From contig DAOTTL010000489.1 in NCBI GenBank assembly GCA_034438135.1, positions 1 through 64,000 of the forward strand: a stretch of 64,000 bases of DNA. Direction: 5' to 3'. Below the pieces are notes generated by a model. That model was given only the letters and a program-made list of their open reading frames with translations, was not told where the DNA came from and made no database searches. Positions 17,544-27,217 of this stretch are shown in pieces. Every line of letters starts with the position of its first letter. Within the stretch, counting starts at the first letter, position 1. The DNA is from Paraktedonobacter sp034438135. GTDB taxonomy: Bacteria; Chloroflexota; Ktedonobacteria; Ktedonobacterales; Ktedonobacteraceae. Position numbers and translations under genes: made by a program.

Positions 17544-17581
17544 AAGACGCGAGGATGGCAAGTTAGCTACCCTCGCGTCTT
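17544..17581 (-). terminator. intrinsic terminator of the GH48 gene
   Basis: 11-bp perfect stem (AAGACGCGAGG with CCTCGCGTCTT), 16-nt loop, followed on the minus strand by a T-rich TTTTGTGTT. It begins 26 nt after the GH48 stop codon. Confidence 0.7.
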
Positions 17582-17606
17582 ACTACGAACAAGTCAGGAA
17601 ACTCAT

Positions 17607-20147
17607 TCAGGAGGTACTACAGGGTGAGCCGTTGAGGGTAAAGGAGGTTGGCGGATTATTACTACCACTCCAGCCTCCATTAAAGCCAGGAGTGGAATTG
17701 AGTGTGCCACCTGGTGGGATCGAGCCATTATATGACAGGTTGGTTATGGTGACTTTACTGCCACTCTGCGTAAAGTTGCCGTTCCAACCTTGCGTGACCG
17801 TCTGCCCATTGGGGAAGGTGAATTGCAAGGACCAGCTATTAATGGCCGTGGTTCCAGTATTCTCAATGCTAATCGTAGCTCCAAAACCACCGGGCCATTG
17901 ATTATTCACAGCATAATGGATAGTACAACTCGCACCATTGACAGCGGTGGGCGTTGGCGTCAGTGGGTGAGCTGTTGGTGTAGCCGTCGGCGCGTGAGTA
18001 GGCGTCGCGGTCGGTGATGTGCCTACCGTCGGTGTCGGCGCGTGAGTAGGCGTCGCGGTCGGTGATGTGCCTACCGTCGGTGTCGGCGTGTAAGTGGGCG
18101 TCGGTGTCGGTGTCCCGCCAGCAGGCGGAAACAGGATATCGACATCGGCCAGAGAAATGGCAATGTTAGACTGCGCCCAGAAACGATGGTAGTCAAAGGT
18201 AGGCGCGGCACCACCATTAAGGTAAGCCTGGACTTTGGGCCATTCGGGATCTTGCATATATTTCGGGCGCTCAGAAACGAAGTTCAGCGACGAGTTCAAC
18301 GTCGCGCCCTGGGCATTCTTGCCGGTCCAACCGGCGGGAATGTAGACAGAATCATCGAACTGGCTATAGTCCGTGCGCACCTCCGGGTTGGAGACGCCGA
18401 TGCTATCCGAGTAATCGCTCAACATATCGTTAAGCAAGGTTTGAGCCAGGGTGCGCGAGGAGGTGTCGCCAGTTTCGGCAGCGTAGTACAACAGGGTCTG
18501 AGCCAGGCCCGCTGTAACCCCAACATCCTGAGTCGTGTTAACCACCGTTACGTGCAGACCCGAGTTATTTACCGAGGTCGTGCCTGATGTCCAGTTACCA
18601 CCCGGCTGTCCGCTCCAATTCAGGGTCGAGGGAATAGCATAGGTGCCGTTGGCATTGACTGTCGTGACCGATTTGGCCCAGGCAACCCACTTATCCAGCA
18701 ATGGTCTGACAGCCACATTGCCAGTCTCGTAGTAATATTCGGCAAAGCGTTCCATCGACCATGCCTGATAGCCGAACCAGTTGTTGCTGGGCGGATCATG
18801 ATAGACTGGTTCCCAGTCGTAAGCCTCTCCATAGAAGGTTGAATCGCCAGCCGGAGGCGTGCCGTACTGACCATTCCAACTATTGGTCGCACCTCCAGCG
18901 ATGGCACCTTCATTGGATTGGAGCCATGTAAAAAACTGAATCTGGCGTTGCAAACTGGTAGCCCAGTCAGCGGACGCGGTTGGAGATTTTGGCTCTAACG
19001 CTGGTACTGTACTTAGCGCCCACGCGGCCATAGGATTCTGATATCCCTGTGCGTCGGCACCATCGCCAATACGCCAGGCCCAATCTCCATCAGTCGGCAG
19101 CGAGCCACCCCAGGCATAGTACCAGCCGATCAGATTGGTCGAGCTGTTCTTGCCGTTGCCCGCCGGACAACTGGTACTGGTGCAGCCCATGGTTTTAAAG
19201 TACTTATCGTAGGTGCTGTAGCGCAGGAAATCGCCCATCTTCGCAGCTTCAGCGATTTCGGACGAAATTGTGCTCTCTTTGCCCTGCGCCGAGGCCCAGT
19301 TATAGGCCCAGTAAGCGGCCTGGACTGTGCGTGCATCGGCGTCGGGCGCGTCGGTATAGCGCCACTGTTGTGAGTAACTTCCCCCTGCCGCAGGTTTGTT
19401 GAAGAGGCTCAGGAAACCGGTACCGTCGTTGCTGCCCCATTGGAAGGTCTCGCATTCCGGCTGCACAACGGTCTTCCAGACCGATTCTGAAGCTCCGCGC
19501 TGGTAGGAGTTGATAAAGGCAGGATTGCTGGTGCCATCGCCACAGTTGCTGTATCCGTACCAATTATCTGTGTCTAATAGCCACTGCATCCCATAGACGT
19601 TAGAATTGCCGTAGGTCTGCGTTAGTTCATTGTACAGAGGGTCCGATCCGACTGAGACACTTGTACTCAGCTGAGTTGGGTAATCGGTGATGTTGGGGGA
19701 CTCCGGCGCGTATTGCGCGGGACTGCTGGCATTGTACCCACTGGTGTTGGACTGCTCAGACGCATCTGGAATCATATATTTATCCATCGTCTGCCAGGCG
19801 TTCACAAAGGGTTGCCAGTTCCCGGTAACTTTACCATAGGTGGCCTCTAACCAGATCCAGTAGCTAAAGGTCTCCGAGGTTGTCTCATGCCCGTAATCCG
19901 GTGCCTCGACAATCAAGGTCTCAACCGAATGGTAGGGAATGCCCAACGGACTGAAGTAGCCATTCGCCGGATTGGTAATTTCGTTGTACAGGTTTAAATA
20001 TTCTTGCGTATAGGTTGATGTAGCCTGCTCATCGCTTGTACCCCTCTGTGCGGCCAGGCTCTGCCGGGTTTCGATCAGACCTGAAAACACTAGCAGAAAG
20101 GCGAAGATTCCCAGGAATGTGGATTGTACAATCCTCTTTTTAGTCAC
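17607..20147 (-). CDS. secreted GH48 reducing-end cellobiohydrolase with C-terminal CBM2
   Basis: An 846-residue exported cellulase with a GTG start at 20147, five bases after AAGGAGG. The signal peptide covers about residues 1-33. Residues about 40-680 are a GH48 domain: the catalytic Glu lies in GHETTSETFSYWIWLEATYG near residue 87, and family landmarks such as MQWLLDTDNWYGYG and WAWRIGDGADAQGYQNPMA follow. A Thr/Pro linker (about 690-735) contains a 48-bp DNA duplication. A CBM2 module occupies about 740-846, with its two boundary Cys residues. GH48 enzymes release cellobiose processively from reducing ends and act with GH6 exocellulase. A terminator follows at 17544-17581. Confidence 0.96.
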   Translation of the reverse strand: MTKKRIVQSTFLGIFAFLLVFSGLIETRQSLAAQRGTSDEQATSTYTQEYLNLYNEITNPANGYFSPLGIPYHSVETLIVEAPDYGHETTSETFSYWIWLEATYGKVTGNWQPFVNAWQTMDKYMIPDASEQSNTSGYNASSPAQYAPESPNITDYPTQLSTSVSVGSDPLYNELTQTYGNSNVYGMQWLLDTDNWYGYSNCGDGTSNPAFINSYQRGASESVWKTVVQPECETFQWGSNDGTGFLSLFNKPAAGGSYSQQWRYTDAPDADARTVQAAYWAYNWASAQGKESTISSEIAEAAKMGDFLRYSTYDKYFKTMGCTSTSCPAGNGKNSSTNLIGWYYAWGGSLPTDGDWAWRIGDGADAQGYQNPMAAWALSTVPALEPKSPTASADWATSLQRQIQFFTWLQSNEGAIAGGATNSWNGQYGTPPAGDSTFYGEAYDWEPVYHDPPSNNWFGYQAWSMERFAEYYYETGNVAVRPLLDKWVAWAKSVTTVNANGTYAIPSTLNWSGQPGGNWTSGTTSVNNSGLHVTVVNTTQDVGVTAGLAQTLLYYAAETGDTSSRTLAQTLLNDMLSDYSDSIGVSNPEVRTDYSQFDDSVYIPAGWTGKNAQGATLNSSLNFVSERPKYMQDPEWPKVQAYLNGGAAPTFDYHRFWAQSNIAISLADVDILFPPAGGTPTPTPTYTPTPTVGTSPTATPTHAPTPTVGTSPTATPTHAPTATPTAHPLTPTPTAVNGASCTIHYAVNNQWPGGFGATISIENTGTTAINSWSLQFTFPNGQTVTQGWNGNFTQSGSKVTITNLSYNGSIPPGGTLNSTPGFNGGWSGSNNPPTSFTLNGSPCSTS
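17986..18081. repeat. 48-bp tandem repeat within the GH48 linker
   Basis: Two perfect copies of a 48-bp unit (17986-18033 and 18034-18081), each encoding 16 residues of Thr/Pro/Val-rich linker. In frame, so it only changes linker length. Confidence 0.85.
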
Positions 20148-20601
20148 ACAAACCTCCTTGTTAGGGTGGACATTGCACGTTTGTCCGCCAGAAATGTCAG
20201 CATGCCATCATAGCGTGCCGTCTGAGTATGTATAACTTGTTCTCCAGGTAGCTCTTCTTTTACCTCCTTCACCTGAATTTTTTTGAAGAAAGGAGAGTAT
20301 AGTATTTCGTTCTCTATTCAGGTAGTGTATATATATGAAGGTAAATACTGTGCAGAAATAAAACGTACAGGTTGCATCTCTATTGTAGCTACTCATCCAT
20401 CTATGTACAATGACAGACACTAGACACTCAATGAACAGGTTGTTTGCTTGCGTGGGAGGGTTCGACCAGAGGAGTCGCGGAGGTGGTGTGACGATTAGAT
20501 GTTCAGTATCTGCCTGATGGATGTTCTGGTGCCCTGGAATGGGATCAGGTATAGTTCCAGGGAATGTCACATCTATCTTCAGACCCGGAAGGAGTTGGAT
20601 C
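20148..20601. other. divergent promoter region between GH48 and the lipoprotein gene
   Basis: 454 bp without a recognisable gene. A near-perfect inverted repeat (GGTGGACA, 9-nt spacer, TGTCCGCC) lies at 20165-20189, just upstream of the GH48 ribosome binding site. The stretch 20280-20400 is AT-rich, as expected for promoters on both strands. Confidence 0.4.
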
Positions 20602-21549
20602 TTGAAGCCACCACAGACAGGCAAAAAGGATGTGTTCTTTCTTTGCTTTTTGCTGGCGCTCAGTGCGATTTTAACGCTGACAGGATGCAGTGTGACTCCC
20701 CACGCTCAGACTCCAGTGAACATGACGCCGCTAACGGCCTCTGGCCAGGCAACACCTGGCCAATCACAAACCGCTACGCCCACAGCATCCTTTCGTCAAT
20801 CCGCAGGACCCCAGACGCCCATTCTTCACGGACCCACCAACTTTCTGCTCAATGCGCCCTTTACGTTCACCGACTCCAACGGGGCCACGACCGACAATAA
20901 CGGAAATGTCATCCCCCTGGATGCTCCGACCATTCAGAAAGAGGTGACGCAGGAACTGCAATATCTCCTGTTCGTTGTCGATACCAGTAATAATATAAAG
21001 GTCTACGGTCGAGGAACCTCACCAGTCTCCGCTCGACTGACTCTCAACACTGATAGCAGCGTCACAATCAGCTATACGCAGACGGTGGATTCGGAGGCTG
21101 GAACGATCTCGATAATATTTAACGCGCATTTATCAAGCAAGCAGATCGCGGTCAACTATGAACAGGAATATACTCCGTCTATGCTCATCAATGCCCAGGC
21201 CAGCGATATCGACGTAACCTTTACCACGCATCTCGAATGGGTCGCTCCGGACCAGATACCTGCCGCACCAGACAATGGAGCTTACCGACTGACCGCGCAA
21301 GGAGGAGTCGCGCTCAAATGGACAGGCGGACAACACGCGGTGGCCTATGATGTCTACCGTCTGGTCTCCGATCAGAATCAACAATTTCAGCTCCTGGCAA
21401 CCGTCAAAGATACGACCTATATTGATAATTCAAACACAAGCATTCAAAACATCCATGCGACCAAAGGCATCACGTATGCCATTTTCTCTGTCGGACCAAC
21501 CGGCGTTGAAAATCCCGGTGGCATCGTCCTTTCTATAGCAGCGCAATAA
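20602..21549 (+). CDS. putative lipoprotein with fibronectin III-like domain
   Basis: A 315-residue protein if started at the TTG at 20602, which follows GGAAGGAG by 8 nt; upstream in-frame codons lack such a site. Residues 1-29 form a lipoprotein signal ending in LTLTGC (lipobox Cys about residue 29). A Thr/Pro/Gln-rich spacer leads to a beta-rich domain (about 75-220) of unknown type. The C-terminal 90 residues look like a fibronectin type III fold (VALKWTGGQHAVAYDVYR, then TTYIDNS and TYAIFSVGP), common as spacers in carbohydrate-active proteins. It is the first gene of a pair with the beta-propeller protein 42 bp downstream. A surface role in polysaccharide binding is inferred from context. 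Confidence 0.7.
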   Translation: MKPPQTGKKDVFFLCFLLALSAILTLTGCSVTPHAQTPVNMTPLTASGQATPGQSQTATPTASFRQSAGPQTPILHGPTNFLLNAPFTFTDSNGATTDNNGNVIPLDAPTIQKEVTQELQYLLFVVDTSNNIKVYGRGTSPVSARLTLNTDSSVTISYTQTVDSEAGTISIIFNAHLSSKQIAVNYEQEYTPSMLINAQASDIDVTFTTHLEWVAPDQIPAAPDNGAYRLTAQGGVALKWTGGQHAVAYDVYRLVSDQNQQFQLLATVKDTTYIDNSNTSIQNIHATKGITYAIFSVGPTGVENPGGIVLSIAAQ

Positions 21550-21573
21550 GGGCACTTCTCAAGAGAAGTGCCC
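21550..21573 (+). terminator. hairpin between the lipoprotein and propeller genes
   Basis: GGGCACTTCTC pairs perfectly with GAGAAGTGCCC directly after the stop codon. No T-tract follows, and the next start codon is 18 nt further on, so partial termination or mRNA protection is more likely than full termination. Confidence 0.5.
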
Positions 21574-21590
21574 CTGTTCAGGAGAAATAT

Positions 21591-22829
21591 ATGCTACACC
21601 AGGAAAAGATCGATTCTCAGACGCGAGCGGCGGGTCCCAAATCGCCACGCCGACCAGATTTGCGCGTGCGTAGAATTATCCAGGCCAGCGTGGCCCTGGC
21701 TCTGCTGCTCTGTCTGGTGATAGGCGGCTTCTTTATCATCCATAATAATGGCGCGACCCCCACGCCTATGGTGAGTAGCGCCGCCAACAACGCGCATGTT
21801 GCCCTCCCCAAACCCTGGTGCGCCGCGCCTGATGCCCTCTCTACCACCTTCTCCGGCACCAGCATCGCCAGCCTGGCGACCAATGATGTCTGGAGCGTGG
21901 GTTCCCAGATCATGCACTGGAATGGTTCCAGTTGGAAGACGAGCTTCACGCCTGCCTCGCCACAGGATGCCCTGCGCAGCATCGTAGAACTGGCACGTGA
22001 CGACGTCTGGGTCGTCGGTGAACAGCAGACAGACAGTATGCCTTCTCATGCCCTTGCTGTCCACTGGGATGGGACCCAATGGCAGAGCGCAACGCTTCCT
22101 GACGCGGCACAGGGCGGGAAAAACTCCCTGGTTTCTGTCTCCGGCAGCGCCGCCAACGATATCTGGGCCGTGGGTTTTGCTGTGCCACTTCAAGGATCAA
22201 TCGTTCCACTGCTGGAACACTGGAATGGCACTCAATGGAGTATTGTGCACCTGAACGCATCCACCAGCATGGAGTTGACCAGCGTCAAAGCGCTGACAGC
22301 GCGGGACGCCTGGGCCGTTGGCTATACTTATGGAGTACGTGCGGGCAAACAGTTCGTTCAGCCCCTCACTGAGAACTGGGACGGCTCAAAATGGAGTTCG
22401 GTCATTAATCCAGATCTAAGCGCGGCAAGTGGAGGTAATCTCTACAGCATAAGTGGAGACGCGACCAACGACCTCTGGGCCGTCGGCAACCAGAACAATG
22501 GCAGCGCACTGCTGACCGAGCACTGGAACGGGAGAGCGTGGAGCATCGTTGCTAGTCCTGCCGTACCGCCAGGCAACAGCAACTGGCTGGCCAGCGTAGT
22601 AGTTAACTCGCCGGACAGTGTCTGGGCAGTCGGCAGAGTTACCAGCAGCCAGGGTGGTTACCAATCCTTTATTGAACATTGGAACGGACTTCAATGGCAG
22701 GCGATGCAAGATCCTACCGGCAACGCGGGTGAAATGGATGCCGTCGCGATTGTCGGCCAGCAATTCTGGGTCGTTGGCCTGCCCAGAACTGGCGGTGGCC
22801 ACGCCTTTATCGAGACACTTTGCCCATAG
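21591..22829 (+). CDS. membrane-anchored beta-propeller protein
   Basis: A 412-residue protein, ATG at 21591 after CAGGAG. A short basic cytoplasmic N-terminus leads to one hydrophobic span (about residues 30-52), with no obvious cleavage site, so it is probably anchored. From about residue 75 there are six to seven repeats of about 50 residues built on NDVWAVG and a following HWNGTQW, the signature of a WD/Kelch-like beta-propeller common in Ktedonobacteria and Actinobacteria. No catalytic residue is evident. It is probably co-transcribed with the lipoprotein upstream. Ligand binding at the cell surface is inferred. Confidence 0.75.
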   Translation: MLHQEKIDSQTRAAGPKSPRRPDLRVRRIIQASVALALLLCLVIGGFFIIHNNGATPTPMVSSAANNAHVALPKPWCAAPDALSTTFSGTSIASLATNDVWSVGSQIMHWNGSSWKTSFTPASPQDALRSIVELARDDVWVVGEQQTDSMPSHALAVHWDGTQWQSATLPDAAQGGKNSLVSVSGSAANDIWAVGFAVPLQGSIVPLLEHWNGTQWSIVHLNASTSMELTSVKALTARDAWAVGYTYGVRAGKQFVQPLTENWDGSKWSSVINPDLSAASGGNLYSISGDATNDLWAVGNQNNGSALLTEHWNGRAWSIVASPAVPPGNSNWLASVVVNSPDSVWAVGRVTSSQGGYQSFIEHWNGLQWQAMQDPTGNAGEMDAVAIVGQQFWVVGLPRTGGGHAFIETLCP

Positions 22830-23004
22830 CGCCCAAAAGATAGGCAAGAAATCTTATATGCAAGGGGCTATCAATCCCAGAATGAACCTGGCCAATTCCG
22901 AGATGCATGTAATATTTGCCTTGTAACTCACAGGATCAGGGAAAGATTCTGGAGAACATGGAAGTTAATGGAACCAAAGCAAGAAAAGGAAAGCAAGGAA
23001 AACT

Positions 23005-24169
23005 ATGTCAGAATATCGACCTAAGCGCAAAAGTCTCTGGAAACAGAGACGCCTCTACGCAGTGTTAATCCTGCTCGCGCTGCTATTGTCAGCCGTTGTC
23101 GGGAGCCTGGCGAATATTCCCGGAGCGTACGCGGCTCACCGCACTGGCCTTCCCAGGTGCGGTCGGCTTCGGCAGCAACGCAACCGGCGGCAGCAATAGC
23201 TCGGTCTACCACATCACTACCCTCGCGGATTCCGGCTCCGGCTCGTTCCGAGACGCAGTGAGCAAGAGCAGCCGCGTTATCGATTTCAGCGTCAGCGGAT
23301 ACATCGATCTTGCCTCTGCGGTAAGTGTGGCCAGCAACCTGACCATCAACGGACAGACTGCGCCAGGTATCGGCATCGGTATCATGGGCCGCGAAGTCTC
23401 CTTCAGCGGCTCGTCGAACGATATTGTGCGGAACATCCGCTTCCGACAGGGTGATCTCGACCCGGATAGCGGGAAAAGCAGTCTTAACCTGCTCAACGCC
23501 AGCGACTTGATCTTCGAACACATATCTGTCGAGTTCGGACAGTGGAATGACATCGACAGCGTGGGTGCGAAGGACATCACGATCCAAAATTCGATCATCG
23601 CTGATCCGATCGGCCAGCAGTTCGGCGCACACACCGAGACCGGACATTACACGTGGTACCACGACTTGTTCACCAACTCCCATAATCGCAATCTACTGGC
23701 TAAGGACAACACGCAGTTCATCAACAATGTGGAGTATGACTACCAGGCTGGCTACACCGCTGGCGACTCCAGTGGCCATTTTTCCCATGACATGGTTGGC
23801 AACTACTTCATTACGGGGCCAGCGACCACAAATCCCTCGGACACGTACTTCCAGATGGACAACCAAGCGGTGTACCACACCGGCAACTATCTGGACAGCA
23901 CAAAAGATGGCAAGCTCAACGGGCAATCGCTCGTCCTCGGCGGCGGTGCCACCTCGTTGTCGGCACCGTGGTCCCCCACGACGAAGAGTATTCCAACCAG
24001 TAGCGCGACGAGTGCGTATAGCTACGTAGTCGCTAATGTAGGTGCACAACCACGCGACCAGGTGGATGGTCAGGTGGCCGCCAACGTCACCTCGCTGGGC
24101 CACACCGGAAGCCTGTGGACGACCCAAAAATCAACCGGACTGAGCAACGATGGTTACGGCAACGCATGA
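23005..24169 (+). pseudogene. secreted PL1-type pectate lyase with a frameshift after the signal peptide
   Basis: The ATG at 23005 opens a frame with a clean signal peptide (LYAVLILLALLLSAVVG, then GAYAAH), then becomes nonsense and stops at 23199. Another frame starting in the same place carries the mature enzyme: ALAFPGAVGFGSNATGG, VYHITTLADSGSGSFRDAVS, TINGQTAPGIGI, IVRNIRFRQGDLDP and a right-handed beta-helix to 24169, about 340 residues. The switch lies near 23135-23145 and needs one base removed or two added. The lyase frame alone (ATG at 23096) lacks a secretion signal. The gene is either recently inactivated or carries a sequencing error. It would depolymerise pectate or a related galacturonan. 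Confidence 0.8.
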
Positions 24170-24290
24170 GGCCCGGTTGCCGAACCCATCAGGGGTGTAT
24201 GAGTCATTCCCGATTTTGATCCTTTCGGGAAACCCCTCTTTCTGTGGAAACTCGCACAGATCATTGTGAGCAAATATGAGTCATCCCTCA

Positions 24291-24441
24291 TAACTACTCA
24301 GGTGCCCTCTGTTCGCCGCCTGCGGCGGCGAACAGAAAAGGGGTATCGAGCAACACGGGCGGGGTACCCGCCCGTGTTGCTCGATACCCCTTTTCTACCT
24401 GCGAGTTGGGGCGGTTTCGGCAGAGGGCACCTGAGTAGTTA
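24291..24441. mobile_element. MITE-like palindromic element, copy 1
   Basis: A 151-bp element with 21-bp perfect terminal inverted repeats beginning TAACTACTCAGGTGCC. Inside are a 12-bp-arm hairpin (24309-24335) and a 28-bp-arm perfect hairpin around GTA (24336-24394). CATCCCTCA occurs directly on both sides (24282-24290 and 24443-24451), like a target duplication, although the neighbouring repeat also contains this sequence. A second, diverged copy lies inverted at 27218-27367. It has no coding capacity. Confidence 0.75.
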
Positions 24442-24458
24442 CCATCCCTCACTTTCCT

Positions 24459-24621
24459 GCGGCTTGCAAAGCCGCCCCACCCCCCAGAAAAGGGAAGAAT
24501 AGCTGAGTTTGGAAGCAGCTTTGCTGCTTCCAAACTCAGCTATTCTTCCCTTAAAATCTGGCGGCTACGCCGCCAGAAAGAGGGTTTGCTCATTTTGCCA
24601 AAATGAGGGATGATGACTCAT
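24459..24621. repeat. composite palindromic repeat, copy B (inverted)
   Basis: Hairpins at 24459-24475, 24490-24552 (30-bp arms around TTT), 24558-24576 and 24589-24607, in reverse order to copy A at 5078-5237. The module ends in GGATGATGACTCAT, matching the start of copy A on the other strand. Confidence 0.9.
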
Positions 24622-25016
24622 ACGCCACTCCTACCTTAAGGATGCCTTTTCCCGATATTCTGGAGAGATAGGACTCGTTTTGAGGGGAGAGCAAAAAGAG
24701 CTTATGGGCCTGTCGCCACTATCACGCGGCTGTACTTAAAAATATTGGCTTGCTCAGCCCTGAATTGCAAGCAAGAACAGGGATAGATATATCATGTTAT
24801 ACCACTACACGTTATCTGAGAGAATCCTTTTATGATGACCTCCAAATGAGGACAATTCCATTTTCCCTTTCTCTGTTCTGTAGATGCTTTGTATGTGTCG
24901 TTAGATGCTTTGTATGTGTCGTTGCTATGCTCAGTCCAGATAACGTATGGTTATTCCGGAAAACGATCCCACAATGTTTTATGGAGATTTTTTGAGGAAG
25001 GAAAGAACAAACACCT
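24622..25016. other. leader region of the arabinofuranosidase-like gene
   Basis: Noncoding. It includes a perfect 21-bp tandem duplication at 24881-24922 (unit begins TAGATGCTTTGTATGTGTCG), about 95 bp upstream of the next start codon. Such a duplicated sequence in a promoter region could be a doubled regulator site. Confidence 0.45.
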
Positions 25017-27002
25017 ATGACAAGGATGTTCACCAGATTCCAGGTGGCCAGGCAGCGCAGTGTCAGCGTCGCGGGCGTGGCACTCCTATGCCTGTTAATT
25101 TCCACACTGGCAGTCGCAAATTCATTTGAAACCCCGCACGCCTTCGCGGCGACCAGTGCCCAGGTGATGATCAATGCTGGACAATCGCTGGGCCAGTTAA
25201 GTACCATAAGCAAAGGACTCAATACGGCGGTCTGGGATGGAGATCTGCTTGACAGCGCGGCCAGCAGCGCTATCAAGAACGCGGGTATCGGCATGCTACG
25301 CTTTCCCGGCGGCTCGACGTCAGATGTGTATCACTGGCAGTCGAATACGTTGGTCGCGGGTCAGGGAGGACTCGATGCCAGCAATACTTTTGACGCGTTT
25401 ATGAGTATGGCTCAGTCAGTCGGCGCTCAACCTATCATTACGGCTGACTATGGTGCTGGCACGGCTGCGGAGGCTGCGGGCTGGGTGCAATACGCTAACA
25501 AAGGTGGCGCGGGTTATAACGGTCCTGTACCAACCTACGCGGGAGGTAGCAGTACCGGCCATACCTATGGCGTTAAATATTGGGAAATCGGCAACGAGGT
25601 CTATGGTGATGGCACCTATGGTGCTGATTGGGAATACAATAACAATACCCATAGCCCGGCCACATATGCCAACAATGTCGTTGCCTATAGCAAGGCCATG
25701 AAGGCTGTCGATTCCAGCATTCAGATCGGAGCAGTGCTAACCGCGCCGGGAAACTGGCCTGACGGGGTCACTAATTCCTCCTCGCCTCAGTCCTGGAACC
25801 AGACGGTACTTTCAACCGCCTGCTCCTCAATCAATTTCGCCATTGTACACTGGTATCCTCAAAATCCAGGCAGCGAATCCGACGCAAGCCTGCTTTCCGA
25901 CACCAACCAGATCGCCAGTATGGTATCAACTGTGCACTCCGAACTCTCGCAGTACTGTGGCACGCACGCCAGCGCTATCCAGATTATGGTCACTGAAACA
26001 AACTCGGTCTCTTCTGATCCTGGCAAGCAGACGGTCAGTGTGGTCAATGCGCTCTATGAAGCCGACGATTACATGGACTGGTTGGAGAATGGCGTCGCCA
26101 ATGTTGATTGGTGGACTCTACATAATAACGCGGTCGCGGGCAATACCAGTTCTTCACTGTATGGGAACGCCCAGTATGGTGACTATGGTGTGCTTTCAAA
26201 CAACACGTGCATCACAGGCACAGGAATTTGTGAGCCAGCAGCCAATACGCCGTTCCCTGCGTACTACGGGCTGCAAATGCTCAATGACCTGGGGCACGCG
26301 GGGGATACAATGGTTTCCTCCTCGTCCAATCAGACCTTGATTGCGACCCACGCAGTCAGACAGGCCAATGGTGATCTGGCGGTGCTGTTAATCAACAAAG
26401 ACCCCAACAACTCCTATACTGTTGGACTCGCGCTCAATGGTTATACAGCGGGCACGAACACGACGGTCTATACCTATGGAGAGAACAGCAGCACCGTTAC
26501 CTCAACGTCAGGTTCCGCTTCCAGCGTGACCATTGCCCCGTATTCGCTAACAACCGTCGTTTTAAGTCCAGGCAGTGGCGTCACACCCACGCCAACGAGT
26601 ACACCCACTTCACGACCTACCGTCGGTGTTACACCAACAACAATGCCAACCAGCACACCCACTCCGATTAGTGGGGCGTCCTGTCGTGTGCACTACGCGG
26701 TAGTAAACCAGTGGACTGGTGGCTTTGGAGCAAGCCTGACGATCACCAATACTGGCACCACCGCCATCAACAGCTGGAGTTTGCAGTTTGCATTTCCCAA
26801 TGGCCAGACCATTACGCAACTGTGGAACGGCAACTTCTCGCAAACGGGCAGCGCGGTGACTATTACAAATCTCTCGTATAACGGTTCTATAGCGGCAGGC
26901 GCAACGTTAAGCTCTGCGCCAGGCTTCAATGGTTCGGGGAGTGGCAGCAATGGTGTACCTACCAGCTTCAAGCTCAATGGTGCCACCTGCACCACAGCTT
27001 AG
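25017..27002 (+). CDS. secreted GH51-like arabinofuranosidase/clan A hydrolase with CBM2
   Basis: A 661-residue exported enzyme; ATG at 25017 after GAGGAAGGAAAG. Signal peptide to about residue 43. The catalytic barrel (about 45-430) shows GLNTAVWDGDLLDS, MLRFPGGSTSDVYHWQ, the acid/base Glu in WEIGNEVYGDGTYGADWEY near residue 190 and a likely nucleophile Glu in MVTETNSVSSDPG near residue 325. This is the pattern of GH51-related alpha-L-arabinofuranosidases that carry cellulose-binding modules. A beta-sandwich (about 430-520), a Thr/Pro linker and a C-terminal CBM2 (about 553-661) follow. It probably strips arabinose side chains from xylan or arabinan attached to cellulose. The family number is less certain than the clan. 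Confidence 0.82.
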   Translation: MTRMFTRFQVARQRSVSVAGVALLCLLISTLAVANSFETPHAFAATSAQVMINAGQSLGQLSTISKGLNTAVWDGDLLDSAASSAIKNAGIGMLRFPGGSTSDVYHWQSNTLVAGQGGLDASNTFDAFMSMAQSVGAQPIITADYGAGTAAEAAGWVQYANKGGAGYNGPVPTYAGGSSTGHTYGVKYWEIGNEVYGDGTYGADWEYNNNTHSPATYANNVVAYSKAMKAVDSSIQIGAVLTAPGNWPDGVTNSSSPQSWNQTVLSTACSSINFAIVHWYPQNPGSESDASLLSDTNQIASMVSTVHSELSQYCGTHASAIQIMVTETNSVSSDPGKQTVSVVNALYEADDYMDWLENGVANVDWWTLHNNAVAGNTSSSLYGNAQYGDYGVLSNNTCITGTGICEPAANTPFPAYYGLQMLNDLGHAGDTMVSSSSNQTLIATHAVRQANGDLAVLLINKDPNNSYTVGLALNGYTAGTNTTVYTYGENSSTVTSTSGSASSVTIAPYSLTTVVLSPGSGVTPTPTSTPTSRPTVGVTPTTMPTSTPTPISGASCRVHYAVVNQWTGGFGASLTITNTGTTAINSWSLQFAFPNGQTITQLWNGNFSQTGSAVTITNLSYNGSIAAGATLSSAPGFNGSGSGSNGVPTSFKLNGATCTTA

Positions 27003-27057
27003 CCTGGTCACGTCACTCTTGTAGACACAGTTACGAGTCATGCTGCTTCTTGTACTT

Positions 27058-27141
27058 AAAACGGTACCTTTACTTCGCGCCGCAGGCGCGGAGCAAAGGC
27101 ACCGTTTTGAGTGGTGTGGCGAGTCACCACACCACTCAAAA
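27058..27141. repeat. pair of overlapping long hairpins after the arabinofuranosidase-like gene
   Basis: First hairpin 27058-27108 has 24-bp arms with three mismatches around GCA. The second, 27105-27141, has 15-bp perfect arms (TTTTGAGTGGTGTGG). They share the TTTT at 27105-27108, so the two cannot form fully together. Placed 55 bp after the stop codon, they could terminate transcription. Confidence 0.7.
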
Positions 27142-27217
27142 AACGCCAGTGAGCCGGGACGGCGAACTATCCCACCTATGAAAAGAGGATGTTGCTAACG
27201 GCAGCAAAATCAGGAAT

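Noticed and set aside
17986..18081. Regular 48-bp repeats considered as a CRISPR-like array
   Set aside because: Only two units, no spacers, in frame, and encode linker sequence.
23021..23683. Minus-strand frame of 220 codons over the pectate lyase
   Set aside because: Shadow of the lyase frame; no motif and no ribosome binding site.
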